From assembly GCA_033764965.1 (NCBI GenBank), contig JANRIN010000338.1, positions 13,785-77,784 on the forward strand: DNA of 64,000 bases. Direction: 5' to 3'. Both the position numbers and the translations under genes were made by a program. Below are positions 40,514 through 49,301 of the stretch, piece by piece. The notes below the pieces were generated by a model. The model was not told the origin of the DNA, did not search any database, and saw only the letters and a list, made by a program, of their open reading frames with translations. The stretch is from JSC-12 sp033764965. Its GTDB lineage: Bacteria > Cyanobacteriota > Cyanobacteriia > Leptolyngbyales > Leptolyngbyaceae. How positions within the stretch are numbered: position 1 is the first letter of the stretch; every line of letters begins with the position of its first letter.

Positions 40514-41004
40514 TGTCGATGATTATTGTATTGATGGGTGTATCTGGCGTTGGTAAAACCACGATCGGTCAACTCCTGGCAAGCCAACTCAACATTCCCT
40601 TCTATGACGGGGACGATTTTCATCCCGCAGCCAATGTGACCAAGATGCGGCAGGGGATAGCGTTGAGTGACAGCGATCGGCTTTCCTGGCTCCATACCCT
40701 GCACGACTTGATGCAAAAGCTGCATGACTGCCAACAATCGGCTGTCTTCGCCTGTTCTGCTCTCAAAAATACCTATCGCCAAATCTTGCAAGGTAATTTA
40801 GATGACGTGCGGTTTGTCTTTTTGCATGGCAACTACGAACTGATTCGGCAACGCCTGCAACAACGCCAACATCACTTCATGTCTGCCACACTCCTGCAAA
40901 GCCAATTTGATATCCTCGAAACTCCTCAGGGCATCCTGACTGTTGAAGTAAACGATTCCCCAGCAGCGATCGTTCAAACCATCAAAACCCAATTGCAGCT
41001 ATAA
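40510..41004 (+). CDS. gntK: Gluconokinase
   Basis: GntK phosphorylates gluconate to 6-phosphogluconate. The 164-residue protein has the P-loop LMGVSGVGKTTIGQLL, the substrate loop YDGDDFHPAANVTKMRQGIALSD split over two motifs, the DRLSWL helix, and ACSALKNTYRQIL, all hallmarks of the gluconate kinase family. Its ATG overlaps the lactonase stop by 4 bp (40510-40513). Together with the SDR and lactonase it converts glucose to 6-phosphogluconate, the entry to the oxidative pentose phosphate and Entner-Doudoroff pathways. Confidence 0.94.
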   Translation: MMSMIIVLMGVSGVGKTTIGQLLASQLNIPFYDGDDFHPAANVTKMRQGIALSDSDRLSWLHTLHDLMQKLHDCQQSAVFACSALKNTYRQILQGNLDDVRFVFLHGNYELIRQRLQQRQHHFMSATLLQSQFDILETPQGILTVEVNDSPAAIVQTIKTQLQL

Positions 41005-41077
41005 CCGACTTGCCACCCTAACCAGTGATGAAACGTCGATGAATTGAAGCGATCGAGCTAGTTCCCTGCGAGTCTGG

Positions 41078-43273
41078 TCATTGAATGGTGGGATGAGCAT
41101 TCGAGACTTGAGCCAGTTTTTGGGAGATTTCGGGGTTATACAACCGTAGGTAATTCCAGTAATTGCCAAAGACTGATTTGACGTAGCCACGAGTTTCTTC
41201 GTAGGGAATGTTTTCAACAAAGCGATCAGGATCTCCAACTCCTTTCTTGGCAACCCAATCACCGACAGCACCCGGTCCAGCATTGTAGCTGGCAACTGCC
41301 AACATTGAGTTGCCATCGTATTCCGAATGAGTGTAATCCAGATACCAGGTGCCCAACTTGATATTGTCTTCTGGGTCGTTAAGATTGAATTCTTTAAGTT
41401 TGATTTTTTCAGCAATCCAGGTGCCCGTATCCGGCATCACCTGCATTAAGCCTTTGGCTCCAGCGGAGGAAACAATTCCTGGCATAAAGCGTGATTCTTG
41501 CCGAATCAGTGCCGTCACCAGTAGCGGGTTGAGTTGGCGCTCCTGAGACCAGGATTCGATTTCTTCCAGGAAGGGGAAGGGGTAAAGGGCATACCAGTAA
41601 CCCGCTTGTTGCTTGAGCGCTCTGTATTGTTCCCGATCGCTCGTCTTTTCGCGCTCACTCAGGTAGGACACCATGAAAATACCGTCCAAGTTGTCGCCAA
41701 TACCCAAGCGCATCACGCCATCTGTGAATTGTTCGGCTACAGTTGGCTGCATTTTATTGTTAAATTCCACTTGCCACAGTTTCCAGGCATCCACATCCTG
41801 TCCCAGTTGGTGCAGTTCTTTCAAGGTGTCGGAACCCGTGGGCACCGGGGGACGGGCGGCAGGACGAGCCACTGCCGGATCAAGCTGGCGCACCGAATTA
41901 AAGTCCCCCACATCCCAACCCAGCATGGCAGCCGATCGCCAAGCGTAGTAGGAATCTGGGTAGTGTTTCAGCACGTATTCAAAGGCATTTTGGGCATCTT
42001 TGGCTTTACCCAGTTGAGTTGCCCATTTACCCACCCAGAAGGCGGCTTCGGGCGCGTGTTCACTGTCGGGGTTGTCCTTTGTAATGGGAGAAGCCCATTT
42101 CCAGGCAGACTGCACATCACCCGCTGCTGCCCGTTCTTGCGCCAGTTCCCACCGCAGTTGTGCCGCGCCTTCGGAGTTGCTATAGCGGGTCAACAACAAT
42201 TGGCGAGTTTGAGCGGCGGCTTGCTTGCTGTTGAGTTGATCCAATAACTTTGATTTTTCTAGCAAGGCTTCCCCGGCTCGATCAGGAAACCGAGCAATCG
42301 CCTGATCCAAATAGCCGATCGCTTGCACAGCGGGAGTGATGCGGGAGAGACGAATCAGTGCCAATCCAGTTTCTTCTGAGTCGTTGGGGAAGGCGCTCAC
42401 CATGCGAAGGTATGCCTGGGTGGCTCCAGGTTTTTGCCCCAGTTGCAACCCTCGCGCTGTGCGATAAGCGTTACGGGCGGTGAAAGGGGCCCTGGCATAA
42501 GCCATTCCTGCCTTGCCATACTCGGTTTTTTCCCAATAACCGAAGGCGATCGCTTCCCAATCTTCCGGCGTGAGTTGATCGGCAAACTTGTCGGTCAGTC
42601 GATCCAGGATGCCAGTGTAGCCATCTACATACATCCCATGACGGGCAAGGAGCTTGAGCAACTGGGGTTGATTGGGGTTTTGCTTCAGGCGTTGTTGGGC
42701 AATATTGACCGTTTGGGGATGAGCAGGAAACTGAGCGATCGCCTGATCCCAATACTGCGGCTCCTGTTTGCCCAATTCATACAACGCTTCTGCGGATGCT
42801 GGATTTTGGGGATATTGCTGCACCAGCGCTTGCCGGGTTGCCTGTGCCTTGGCGTTATCTCCTGCTTGTTGTTGCGCCTGTGCCCGTTTCAGCAACACCT
42901 GCGCTGCCATGACGGGGTAACTCGCTTCCAGGTTGTCCAGTTGTTTCAGCGCTTGCTTCGCTTGCCCCTGCTGCAAATGCTCTGTTGCCAGCAAGTAACG
43001 AGCACGACTGCGTTCTAGAGTTTGGGGACTTTGGGCGATCGTGCTGAGTTTTGCTGCCCGTTTTTCAGGAGCCAGAGATTTCAGAACATTAATATCCTGC
43101 ACGTTGACTGCTGCACCCTGCAACCCATCGCCAGAGCCAATGAAGGTATCGCGGGGTTGGGAACGAAAAATCACACTGGAAATCGCAGCCCCAGCAAAGA
43201 GGGCGCAGGCAGTGCCACCAACAACTTGATACAGCCGCTTTCTTCCAGGTTGGGGAGTCACAGGTTTGGGCAT
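41078..43273 (-). CDS. slt: Soluble-type lytic transglycosylase (Slt70-like) with N-terminal anchor
   Basis: The protein (731 aa) has an N-terminal hydrophobic segment (VVGGTACALFAGAAISSVIF), a long alpha-superhelix of TPR-like repeats (LLATEHLQQGQAKQALKQLD and on) and a C-terminal SLT domain: LVTALIRQESRFMPGIVSSA with the catalytic Glu, GAKGLMQVMPDTGTWIA, and MLAVASYNAGPGAVGDWV. It cleaves the glycan backbone of peptidoglycan with formation of 1,6-anhydro-MurNAc in the periplasm. It is divergent from pepA and convergent with gntK. The catalytic motif is intact. Confidence 0.93.
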   Translation of the reverse strand: MPKPVTPQPGRKRLYQVVGGTACALFAGAAISSVIFRSQPRDTFIGSGDGLQGAAVNVQDINVLKSLAPEKRAAKLSTIAQSPQTLERSRARYLLATEHLQQGQAKQALKQLDNLEASYPVMAAQVLLKRAQAQQQAGDNAKAQATRQALVQQYPQNPASAEALYELGKQEPQYWDQAIAQFPAHPQTVNIAQQRLKQNPNQPQLLKLLARHGMYVDGYTGILDRLTDKFADQLTPEDWEAIAFGYWEKTEYGKAGMAYARAPFTARNAYRTARGLQLGQKPGATQAYLRMVSAFPNDSEETGLALIRLSRITPAVQAIGYLDQAIARFPDRAGEALLEKSKLLDQLNSKQAAAQTRQLLLTRYSNSEGAAQLRWELAQERAAAGDVQSAWKWASPITKDNPDSEHAPEAAFWVGKWATQLGKAKDAQNAFEYVLKHYPDSYYAWRSAAMLGWDVGDFNSVRQLDPAVARPAARPPVPTGSDTLKELHQLGQDVDAWKLWQVEFNNKMQPTVAEQFTDGVMRLGIGDNLDGIFMVSYLSEREKTSDREQYRALKQQAGYWYALYPFPFLEEIESWSQERQLNPLLVTALIRQESRFMPGIVSSAGAKGLMQVMPDTGTWIAEKIKLKEFNLNDPEDNIKLGTWYLDYTHSEYDGNSMLAVASYNAGPGAVGDWVAKKGVGDPDRFVENIPYEETRGYVKSVFGNYWNYLRLYNPEISQKLAQVSNAHPTIQ

Positions 43274-43420
43274 AAGTTCTACCAGGAGGGGGAAGCTTTT
43301 TGTGAATCTAACATTTTTTCCAGAATCTGGACGAAGAGAATCGAACGCAGTGCCCGCACTATCCCACTTTTTTGATCGATACTGGAAAGCAGTAAACCGG
43401 ACGATTTTGAGGACCTTTGG

Positions 43421-44893
43421 ATGGATTTGCGAGTGATGAATGCTTCCCCTTTAGAATGGGCTGGAGATGCCCTGGCAGTAGGCTTGTTTGAGGATCAGTT
43501 AGAGTTGCCCGGTGAGTTGGCGGCGCTGGATGAAAAGCTGTTTGGCACGATGAACGAACTGATTGCCGAAGTGGAATTTAAGGGTAAGGAGGGAAACAGT
43601 GCCTCAGCCCGGGTGGGAGGTGGTAGCAGCATTCGCAAGATCATTCTAGTCGGCTTGGGCAAATCTGACACGCTGACGCTGGAAGGATTGCGCCGAGCCG
43701 CCGCTGCCAGCGCCAAAGCTGCTAAGAAAGAAAAAGCTAAAACTTTGGGGATCAGCTTGCCCACCTGGAACGGAGATGGAGCATTGAGCGCTCAAGCGAT
43801 CGCTGAAGGCATCGAGTTGGCACTGCATCAAGACACGCGCTTCAAGTCGGAAGATGAAAACGGTAAGAAATTGGAAACCGTCGAGTTGTTAGGATTGGGT
43901 GGGCAGGAAGCGGCGATCGTGCGGGCGCGGCAACTTGTCTCTGGGGTGATCCTGGCAAGAGAACTGGTGGCTGCTCCGGCAAATATTGTCACGCCGATCA
44001 CTCTGGCAGAAACCGCACTGGCGATCGCGAACGAACACGGACTCGATATTGAGATTCTGGAGCGGGAAGACTGCGAAAAGTTGGGCATGGGTGCCTTTTT
44101 GGGGGTGGCGCAAGCCTCTGATCTGCCTCCCAAGTTTATTCACCTCACTTATCATCCTGCGACGGCTCCCCGCAAAAAGCTTGCCATCATTGGCAAAGGA
44201 CTCACCTTCGATTCTGGTGGTCTCAATATCAAACCCACAGGTAGCGGCATTGAGATGATGAAAACCGACATGGGCGGTGCGGCTGCCACGCTCGGAGCGG
44301 CAAAAGCGATCGCCCAACTTAAACCTGCGGATGTGGAAGTGCATTTCATTAGTGCTGCGACTGAAAATATGATCAGCGGTCATGCGATGCACCCTGGGGA
44401 TATTCTCACGGCTTCCAATGGCAAAACGATCGAGATTAACAACACGGATGCGGAAGGTCGCCTCACTCTGGCGGATGCGCTGGTGTTTGCGGATAAGTTG
44501 GGCGTGGATGCGATCGTCGATCTGGCAACCCTGACGGGAGCCTGTGTGATTGCCCTGGGAGACGACATCGCTGGCTTATGGAGTCCCGACGAGGATTTGG
44601 CAGATCAATTAGTGGCAGCGGCGGAAACGGCGGGTGAAAAAGTTTGGAAGATGCCGATGGAAGAAAAGTATTTTGAAGGGTTGAAGTCGGTGGTGGCAGA
44701 CATGAAGAATACGGGACCGCGTCCGGGGGGCGCAATTACTGCTGCCCTCTTCCTGAAGCAGTTTGTCAAGGAAACTGCCTGGGCGCATCTGGATGTGGCG
44801 GGTCCGGTTTGGGCGGACAAGGAAAACAGCTACAACAGCGTTGGGGCAACAGGCTTTGGAGTCCGAACCCTGGTTAGCTGGGTGTTTAGCTAG
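43421..44893 (+). CDS. pepA: Leucyl aminopeptidase (M17)
   Basis: This cytosolic di-zinc exopeptidase removes N-terminal residues from peptides and acts as a hexamer. The 490-residue sequence has the N-terminal macro-like domain, then the catalytic part with LAIIGKGLTFDSGGLNIKP (Lys and Asp ligands), MKTDMGGAAATLGA, the signature NNTDAEGRLTLADALVFAD, ATLTGACVIALG, and the C-terminal AWAHLDVAGPVW. All metal ligands appear present. It is divergent from slt across a 147-bp promoter gap. Confidence 0.96.
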   Translation: MDLRVMNASPLEWAGDALAVGLFEDQLELPGELAALDEKLFGTMNELIAEVEFKGKEGNSASARVGGGSSIRKIILVGLGKSDTLTLEGLRRAAAASAKAAKKEKAKTLGISLPTWNGDGALSAQAIAEGIELALHQDTRFKSEDENGKKLETVELLGLGGQEAAIVRARQLVSGVILARELVAAPANIVTPITLAETALAIANEHGLDIEILEREDCEKLGMGAFLGVAQASDLPPKFIHLTYHPATAPRKKLAIIGKGLTFDSGGLNIKPTGSGIEMMKTDMGGAAATLGAAKAIAQLKPADVEVHFISAATENMISGHAMHPGDILTASNGKTIEINNTDAEGRLTLADALVFADKLGVDAIVDLATLTGACVIALGDDIAGLWSPDEDLADQLVAAAETAGEKVWKMPMEEKYFEGLKSVVADMKNTGPRPGGAITAALFLKQFVKETAWAHLDVAGPVWADKENSYNSVGATGFGVRTLVSWVFS

Positions 44894-44973
44894 AATCCAT
44901 ATTCAATTGAGGCGATCGGGCGGATTGATTTGGCGTTTCTTTTACCAAGGCACAAATCGTTGACCAGCGGTTT

Positions 44974-45477
44974 TTAAGCCGTTATTTCAATTCGTCGCCC
45001 CATAATCACCAAGTCACAGGTTTCATGCTCAAATTCGGCAACGGCAGGCAAAAATCCCCACTGCTCGAAGCCAAAATTCTCGAATAACTTGAGACTGGCT
45101 TTGTTGGTGGCAAAGATACAACCCACCAGGTTTTTGATGTGCAATTTTGGGCATTGGGCGATCGCGTGTTGAATCAGCTTTCGCCCGATGCCCTGACGAC
45201 GATAGGCAGGAGCAATGTAGATACTGATTTCTGCTGTCACATCGTATGCCCGCCGCGCAGAGTAAAAGCATTGAAAACCCAGCCACCCGACAACTTCTGC
45301 CTCAGACTCAATCACCCAGAGGGGACGTTTATCTGGCGTATGACTATGAAACCAGGCTAAACGACTTTCGACGCTGATTGGTTCCAGATCGGCTGTGATG
45401 GTACGACTCGCGATCGTAGAATTATAAATCTCAACAATTGCCTCTAAGTCAGTTTCTACCGCGTCCCGGATCACCAT
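44974..45477 (-). CDS. GNAT N-acetyltransferase (phosphinothricin acetyltransferase-like)
   Basis: The 167-residue protein has the GNAT fold seen in L-amino acid/phosphinothricin acetyltransferases: IRDAVETDLEAIVEIYNSTI at the N-terminus, the VVGWLGFQCFYSARRAYDVT strand pair, the acetyl-CoA motif APAYRRQGIGRKLIQHA, and LVGCIFATNKASLKLFENFG near the end. I begin it at the ATG at 45477, because the upstream in-frame 33 residues have no family match. Related enzymes use methionine derivatives or glutamine-synthetase inhibitors. The real substrate is unknown. It is convergent with pepA. Confidence 0.85.
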   Translation of the reverse strand: MVIRDAVETDLEAIVEIYNSTIASRTITADLEPISVESRLAWFHSHTPDKRPLWVIESEAEVVGWLGFQCFYSARRAYDVTAEISIYIAPAYRRQGIGRKLIQHAIAQCPKLHIKNLVGCIFATNKASLKLFENFGFEQWGFLPAVAEFEHETCDLVIMGRRIEITA

Positions 45478-46198
45478 TGCACGTCCATTTACTTCAACAA
45501 TGCAGCAAGCTAACACATCATGGACAAAGGAACAGTTCTTGAGAAGCATTCCCTCGGAGAAGTTCCCGACATTCATTTGGCTTCACTACTTACTTAAATG
45601 AAAGCCTCCATTGTAAAAGCTTGGCAAATTAATGCCTGTAATACTGACGTTGACAATTACATTGAGTTTACATCGGAGTAAGGATACGGATAAAGTCCAT
45701 CCGTTCTATCAAGTTTGCTGAGAATTCACGTCCATATACGTAGAACACAGTAAACTTCCACCTCTAAATTTTGCACAGTAACCCTCGCATCTAACCAGTA
45801 GTAGAAAGGTTATTCAGCAAAGAGCTTGATTAATCAGTTTGTTACCCCCCAAGTACTGAATCAACGCATCAAATTGACGAGTGTTCCTGACTGATCTTGC
45901 CCAGGTTTAAAGATAGAGTCATCTCTTTAAGAGCACGACCAGTCGATGTCTTGCTTTGGCTTTGTGTGTTCTGAGTGCGTTCCAGTTCTGCGTTTGTAGT
46001 GGGAGCAAGCTATTCCCGCTGCAAACGGGCTTGATATTGCAAAAGTGAAATGCACCCATCAAAAGGTTGCATCAGCAAGGCACTTGATCGGCTCGTTCTG
46101 TTCTAATCATTTGTAGCTGGATTGCTTACTTCAGACTCAGCTTCAAAGTCTGATGGATTTCGCTGCATATTTACTGGCTAATCCAAGGAAAATACTGC
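45478..46198. other. 721-bp gap with no supported gene
   Basis: No gene, RNA or clear repeat is recognised. A 30-codon minus-strand frame around 45833-45920 (FDALIQYLGGNKLINQA) has a protein-like look but no start codon, and may be the end of a lost gene. The right part presumably holds the promoter of the dioxygenase gene. Confidence 0.5.
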
Positions 46199-47152
46199 AT
46201 GGTCACACTCAAACTGCAACAACATACCCGTAAATCTCAAAAAATTCCATTTCAAAAGATATGGGATAAAGTCTTGAGTTATGGAGCTCGAAATCTCTAT
46301 GGTTTATTTCATAATCCAGGCTTATTTGTCGTTAGAAAACTTGCACGGATTGAGTTATTTCGGGAAGGTTTATTTTGGGCTAGTCAGATCACAAAAACCC
46401 CACCTAAGGTGGACTCTAAAACATCGCTCATTGCCTCTGATTCAACCGTTGAAGCGATCGTTGCATCGATTGAACAGCAAGGATATTTTGCAGGGCTACA
46501 GCTTCATCCATGTGTTGTGCAGCAAATTCTTGACTACGCCCAAACAGGTATTTGCTCTGGCGATCGCACCTTAAAGTTTCCTTACGATCAAAAAGAGCAG
46601 GTGGAAACAAAGCAGGGAAAAAAATTCCTTTGCTGCTCTTACCCAGTTGAAGACAGTCCAATCATTATGCAACTGGTGCAGGACAAGACGATTTTGGCGA
46701 TCGCATCCCAATATCTCAAAGCGAAACCTGTCTATGTTAGTGGTGAACTGCTGTGGAGCTACCCTATTGAAGCATCCCAATCAGAGAAGCTCAGTATGGC
46801 TCAAGTGTTTCACTATGATTTGGATGATGTGCGATCGATTAAGTTATTTTTCTACCTGAACGATGTTGATGCGTTCAATGGTGCTCACGTCTGCATTCAA
46901 AATAGTCATCGAGGCAAACCGATCATGCATCAACTGCTGGGTCAACGTTGTGCCAGCATTCCAGATGAGAGAATTGTAAGCTGCTACGGTGCCGAGAATG
47001 TTGTCACTTTTTGCGGCAAAGCAGGTTTTGGATTTGTGGAGGATCCCTGCTGCTTTCATAAGGGTGCTGCTCCTATTGCGGGTGAAAGATTGCTATTGCA
47101 ACTTCAATTTTCAGTCCATGACCACGGAAACGTTAGAGCTTGCAACATTTAG
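46199..47152 (+). CDS. PhyH-type Fe(II)/2-oxoglutarate dioxygenase-like protein
   Basis: The 317-residue protein has a basic helical N-terminal part of about 80 residues, then a jelly-roll core. The HxD iron ligands are seen in AQVFHYDLDDVRSIKLFFYL near residue 205, and the distal His in EDPCCFHKGAAP near 285, followed by a strand with an Arg two-oxoglutarate anchor (AGERLLLQLQFS). This is the phytanoyl-CoA dioxygenase (PhyH) superfamily, which hydroxylates lipids, amino acids or natural products. There is no biosynthetic neighbour to suggest a substrate. An A-rich codon mix gives it a slightly different look from its neighbours. Confidence 0.72.
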   Translation: MVTLKLQQHTRKSQKIPFQKIWDKVLSYGARNLYGLFHNPGLFVVRKLARIELFREGLFWASQITKTPPKVDSKTSLIASDSTVEAIVASIEQQGYFAGLQLHPCVVQQILDYAQTGICSGDRTLKFPYDQKEQVETKQGKKFLCCSYPVEDSPIIMQLVQDKTILAIASQYLKAKPVYVSGELLWSYPIEASQSEKLSMAQVFHYDLDDVRSIKLFFYLNDVDAFNGAHVCIQNSHRGKPIMHQLLGQRCASIPDERIVSCYGAENVVTFCGKAGFGFVEDPCCFHKGAAPIAGERLLLQLQFSVHDHGNVRACNI

Positions 47153-47171
47153 GCAGTCATTGTTCAGAGAT

Positions 47172-47999
47172 TTAGTCTTGCTGGTGGGAGAATTGATAGG
47201 CACCCACGGCAGAAAGGGCGATCGCCGCGACGAACAAAACCGGAATGGAGTACCAGGGAAATTCCGATAGAGGCAAATAAGCCGCCGCTCGCAGGGCAAT
47301 GCTGGTATAGGTGAGCGGCAGTAGGTAAACCACGATTTTAAGGGCAAGCGGTAGGGTTGCCGGATCGAAAAAAGTTGCCCCTAGAAAGGACATGGGCACA
47401 ATCACAAAGTTGTTGTAAATCCCTACACTTTCCAGAGATTTCACATTCAGTCCCACAATTACACCCAATCCAGCAAACACCGCACAATTGAGCAGCAGCA
47501 CCAGCAGAAACAGCGGATTCAAAAAGCTCCAGATTTTACCCGTAAATAAAATTGCCACCAAGATTACAGAACCAGCCGTCAGCATTCCGCGCACCACTCC
47601 TGCCAGCATTTTGCCAATGTGGAGTGACAGGGGATGAATGGGCATCAGCATTAATTCTTCAAAGGTTTTAGTAAACAGGCGATCGCCACAAATCGAAAAC
47701 GTTGTCCCACCAAAGCTAATCACCATCGAAGACAAGGCAACCATTCCCGGCAAAATAAATTGCAGATAATTGTCACCTGCCGATGGAGTCATGGCGGAAT
47801 CTAGGGCACTTCCCAGTCCCAGCCCAAATCCCACAATGTAAATCAACGGTGAAATCAGTCCTGATGCTGCTACCTGCACCAAGCGCACCCGCAGATCCAG
47901 CCAATCTCCCCAAAACACCGTCAGCGTGTCACTCCACAATGTTCTGAGCAATGCCGTTGAGCCTGTGTTTTTCCGTCCCACCAATACCCGATCGACCAC
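47172..47999 (-). CDS. ABC-2 type transporter permease
   Basis: The 275-residue membrane protein has six hydrophobic segments in the ABC-2 pattern (DrrB/NodJ type): WLDLRVRLVQVAASGLISP, the first membrane helix LIYIVGFGLGLGS, FILPGMVALSSMVISFG, and a late PMSFLGATFFDPATLP loop before the last helices. Such permeases export lipids, drugs or glycans with a separate ATPase. No ATPase gene is found beside it or anywhere in the window. The start is GTG at 47999. It is convergent with the dioxygenase gene. Confidence 0.87.
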   Translation of the reverse strand: MVDRVLVGRKNTGSTALLRTLWSDTLTVFWGDWLDLRVRLVQVAASGLISPLIYIVGFGLGLGSALDSAMTPSAGDNYLQFILPGMVALSSMVISFGGTTFSICGDRLFTKTFEELMLMPIHPLSLHIGKMLAGVVRGMLTAGSVILVAILFTGKIWSFLNPLFLLVLLLNCAVFAGLGVIVGLNVKSLESVGIYNNFVIVPMSFLGATFFDPATLPLALKIVVYLLPLTYTSIALRAAAYLPLSEFPWYSIPVLFVAAIALSAVGAYQFSHQQD

Positions 48000-48216
48000 A
48001 ACTGTCTTCCTAACTGCAACATTTCTTTAACTGACATCTCTTTAACTATAAAGCAGAGGGCAGGCAGTGAATGGAAGTACATCTCCCACCCATCCTCCGT
48101 CCTCCGTCCCCTATCCCCCACCTATTCCCTTCCCCACGACTCTTTCCCACTTCTGCTATAGTCAAACAGAAATCCGAGGCATACTGGAATAAGTAAGGCA
48201 AGATACTTAGACTGTC

Positions 48217-48834
48217 ATGGCAAAACGTCGTCCCCGATCCTCTTCCACCTACAACAACTACGATCGCGAGTTTGAGCGAGAGTTTGAGGAATATGCTTCT
48301 TTAGAACCTGAAGCCAAGCAGCGTAAATTCTCAAAGGCAATGATTTTCAATGCCACCACGATCGCGATTCTGGCAGGGGTGTTTATCTTAGGCATCGGCA
48401 TTGGCATGGGCTTCAGCTCGGTTAGCGGAGTCAGCAACACCAGTGGCAGTAAGATCGTGACCCAGAGCGAGCTTGATTCCAAAGCACCGAATCCTGATAT
48501 GTGTGTGCAGTTTGGAGCCAGCGCGATCGTCACGGATATGCGAGTGTTTGTCACCCTGAACCCGCTCAACTTCTACGTTTCTCAAGCAACCTCGCGTCCG
48601 GGTTGCGTGTTGCGGAGTAACAACTGGTCTGTTCTGGAACAGCGTGGATTGGTCAAGCCAGAGCAGGTGCGGGATTGTAAGCAACGAATGAACACCTTTG
48701 GTTTCACGGGCGATTTGAACAACACTCCAGAAATCAACTGCGTGTATCAGAACAACACCACGCAAAACTTCTTCCTGGATCAGAATGGTCCCAACGGTAA
48801 GCCTGTTGCCGAATCCGACAACGAGCGGTTTTAG
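48217..48834 (+). CDS. DUF3172 membrane-anchored protein
   Basis: This 205-residue protein is a cyanobacteria- and plastid-lineage family of unknown role. It has a basic, Ser/Arg-rich cytosolic start, one membrane helix (ATTIAILAGVFILGIGIGMG near residue 47), and a soluble domain with DMCVQFGASAIVTDMRVFVT, RPGCVLRSNNWSVLEQRGLV and INCVYQNNT; four Cys are present and could form disulfides on the far side of the membrane. It stands alone, with a short promoter region upstream. A G/T-rich GGATTTAGGGATTAGG repeat follows the stop. Confidence 0.85.
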   Translation: MAKRRPRSSSTYNNYDREFEREFEEYASLEPEAKQRKFSKAMIFNATTIAILAGVFILGIGIGMGFSSVSGVSNTSGSKIVTQSELDSKAPNPDMCVQFGASAIVTDMRVFVTLNPLNFYVSQATSRPGCVLRSNNWSVLEQRGLVKPEQVRDCKQRMNTFGFTGDLNNTPEINCVYQNNTTQNFFLDQNGPNGKPVAESDNERF

Positions 48835-49301
48835 GATTTAGGGATTAGGCGTTAGGCATTGGTGCGAAGTTAAGCCGATGAGTGAAATGTTAACGGGGTT
48901 ATCGCCCGGAAACAGGGAAAGATCTAGAGGCGATTTCAGACGCTTTTTGCGGATAGGTGTGATCACCGCTAAGGTTTGATTTTCCGGGGCAATCACATAG
49001 GCAATCCAACCGTGTGAATAACCTGGACACGCAGAACGGACACCCTGTAATCGCCTTAGTCGATGGAAGCGACTTTACAGTTAAAAAGTTTCGACGATTT
49101 GAAGAAGGAGCATTTCTGGTGCCCCGAAATTGCAGGAACAAAGCCTTGCAATCTCTTCTGGGGTTAACCCCTGCTCGAATTCGTACACGATCGTACTGAG
49201 GGTAATTCACGTTCTCCCAACCCTTGCAACACCTTAGGTATCAGCTTTCAAAGGAACTGATACAACTCCGTTGGCTAAATTCACGTCCTGATCGTGCCAA
49301 T
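48835..49301. other. 467-bp gap with gene remnant
   Basis: Directly after the DUF3172 stop there is a short run of TTAGG-type units (48832-48860). The rest holds the S24/UmuD-like remnant at 49014-49199. Nothing else is recognised. Confidence 0.5.
49014..49199 (+). pseudogene. Remnant of an S24 (UmuD/LexA-type) peptidase gene
   Basis: The 61-codon frame contains NGHPVIALVDGSDFTVKKFR and EEGAFLVPRN. In UmuD/LexA-type proteins this is the strand that carries the catalytic Lys (VDGxFTVKRxxR) followed by the xLxPxN strand. The Ser-bearing part (SM motif) that should precede it is missing, and the sequence after the second strand does not match the family's end. It has no ribosome site. It is best read as a decayed piece of a umuD-like or phage repressor-like gene. 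Confidence 0.5.

Noticed and set aside
45833..45920. Minus-strand fragment reading FDALIQYLGGNKLINQA
   Set aside because: It looks protein-like but is only about 30 codons with a stop just upstream and no start codon; too short to call a gene or a named remnant.
48899..49210. Minus-strand open frame of 103 codons
   Set aside because: It is antisense to the S24-like remnant, which has the recognisable motif on the plus strand.
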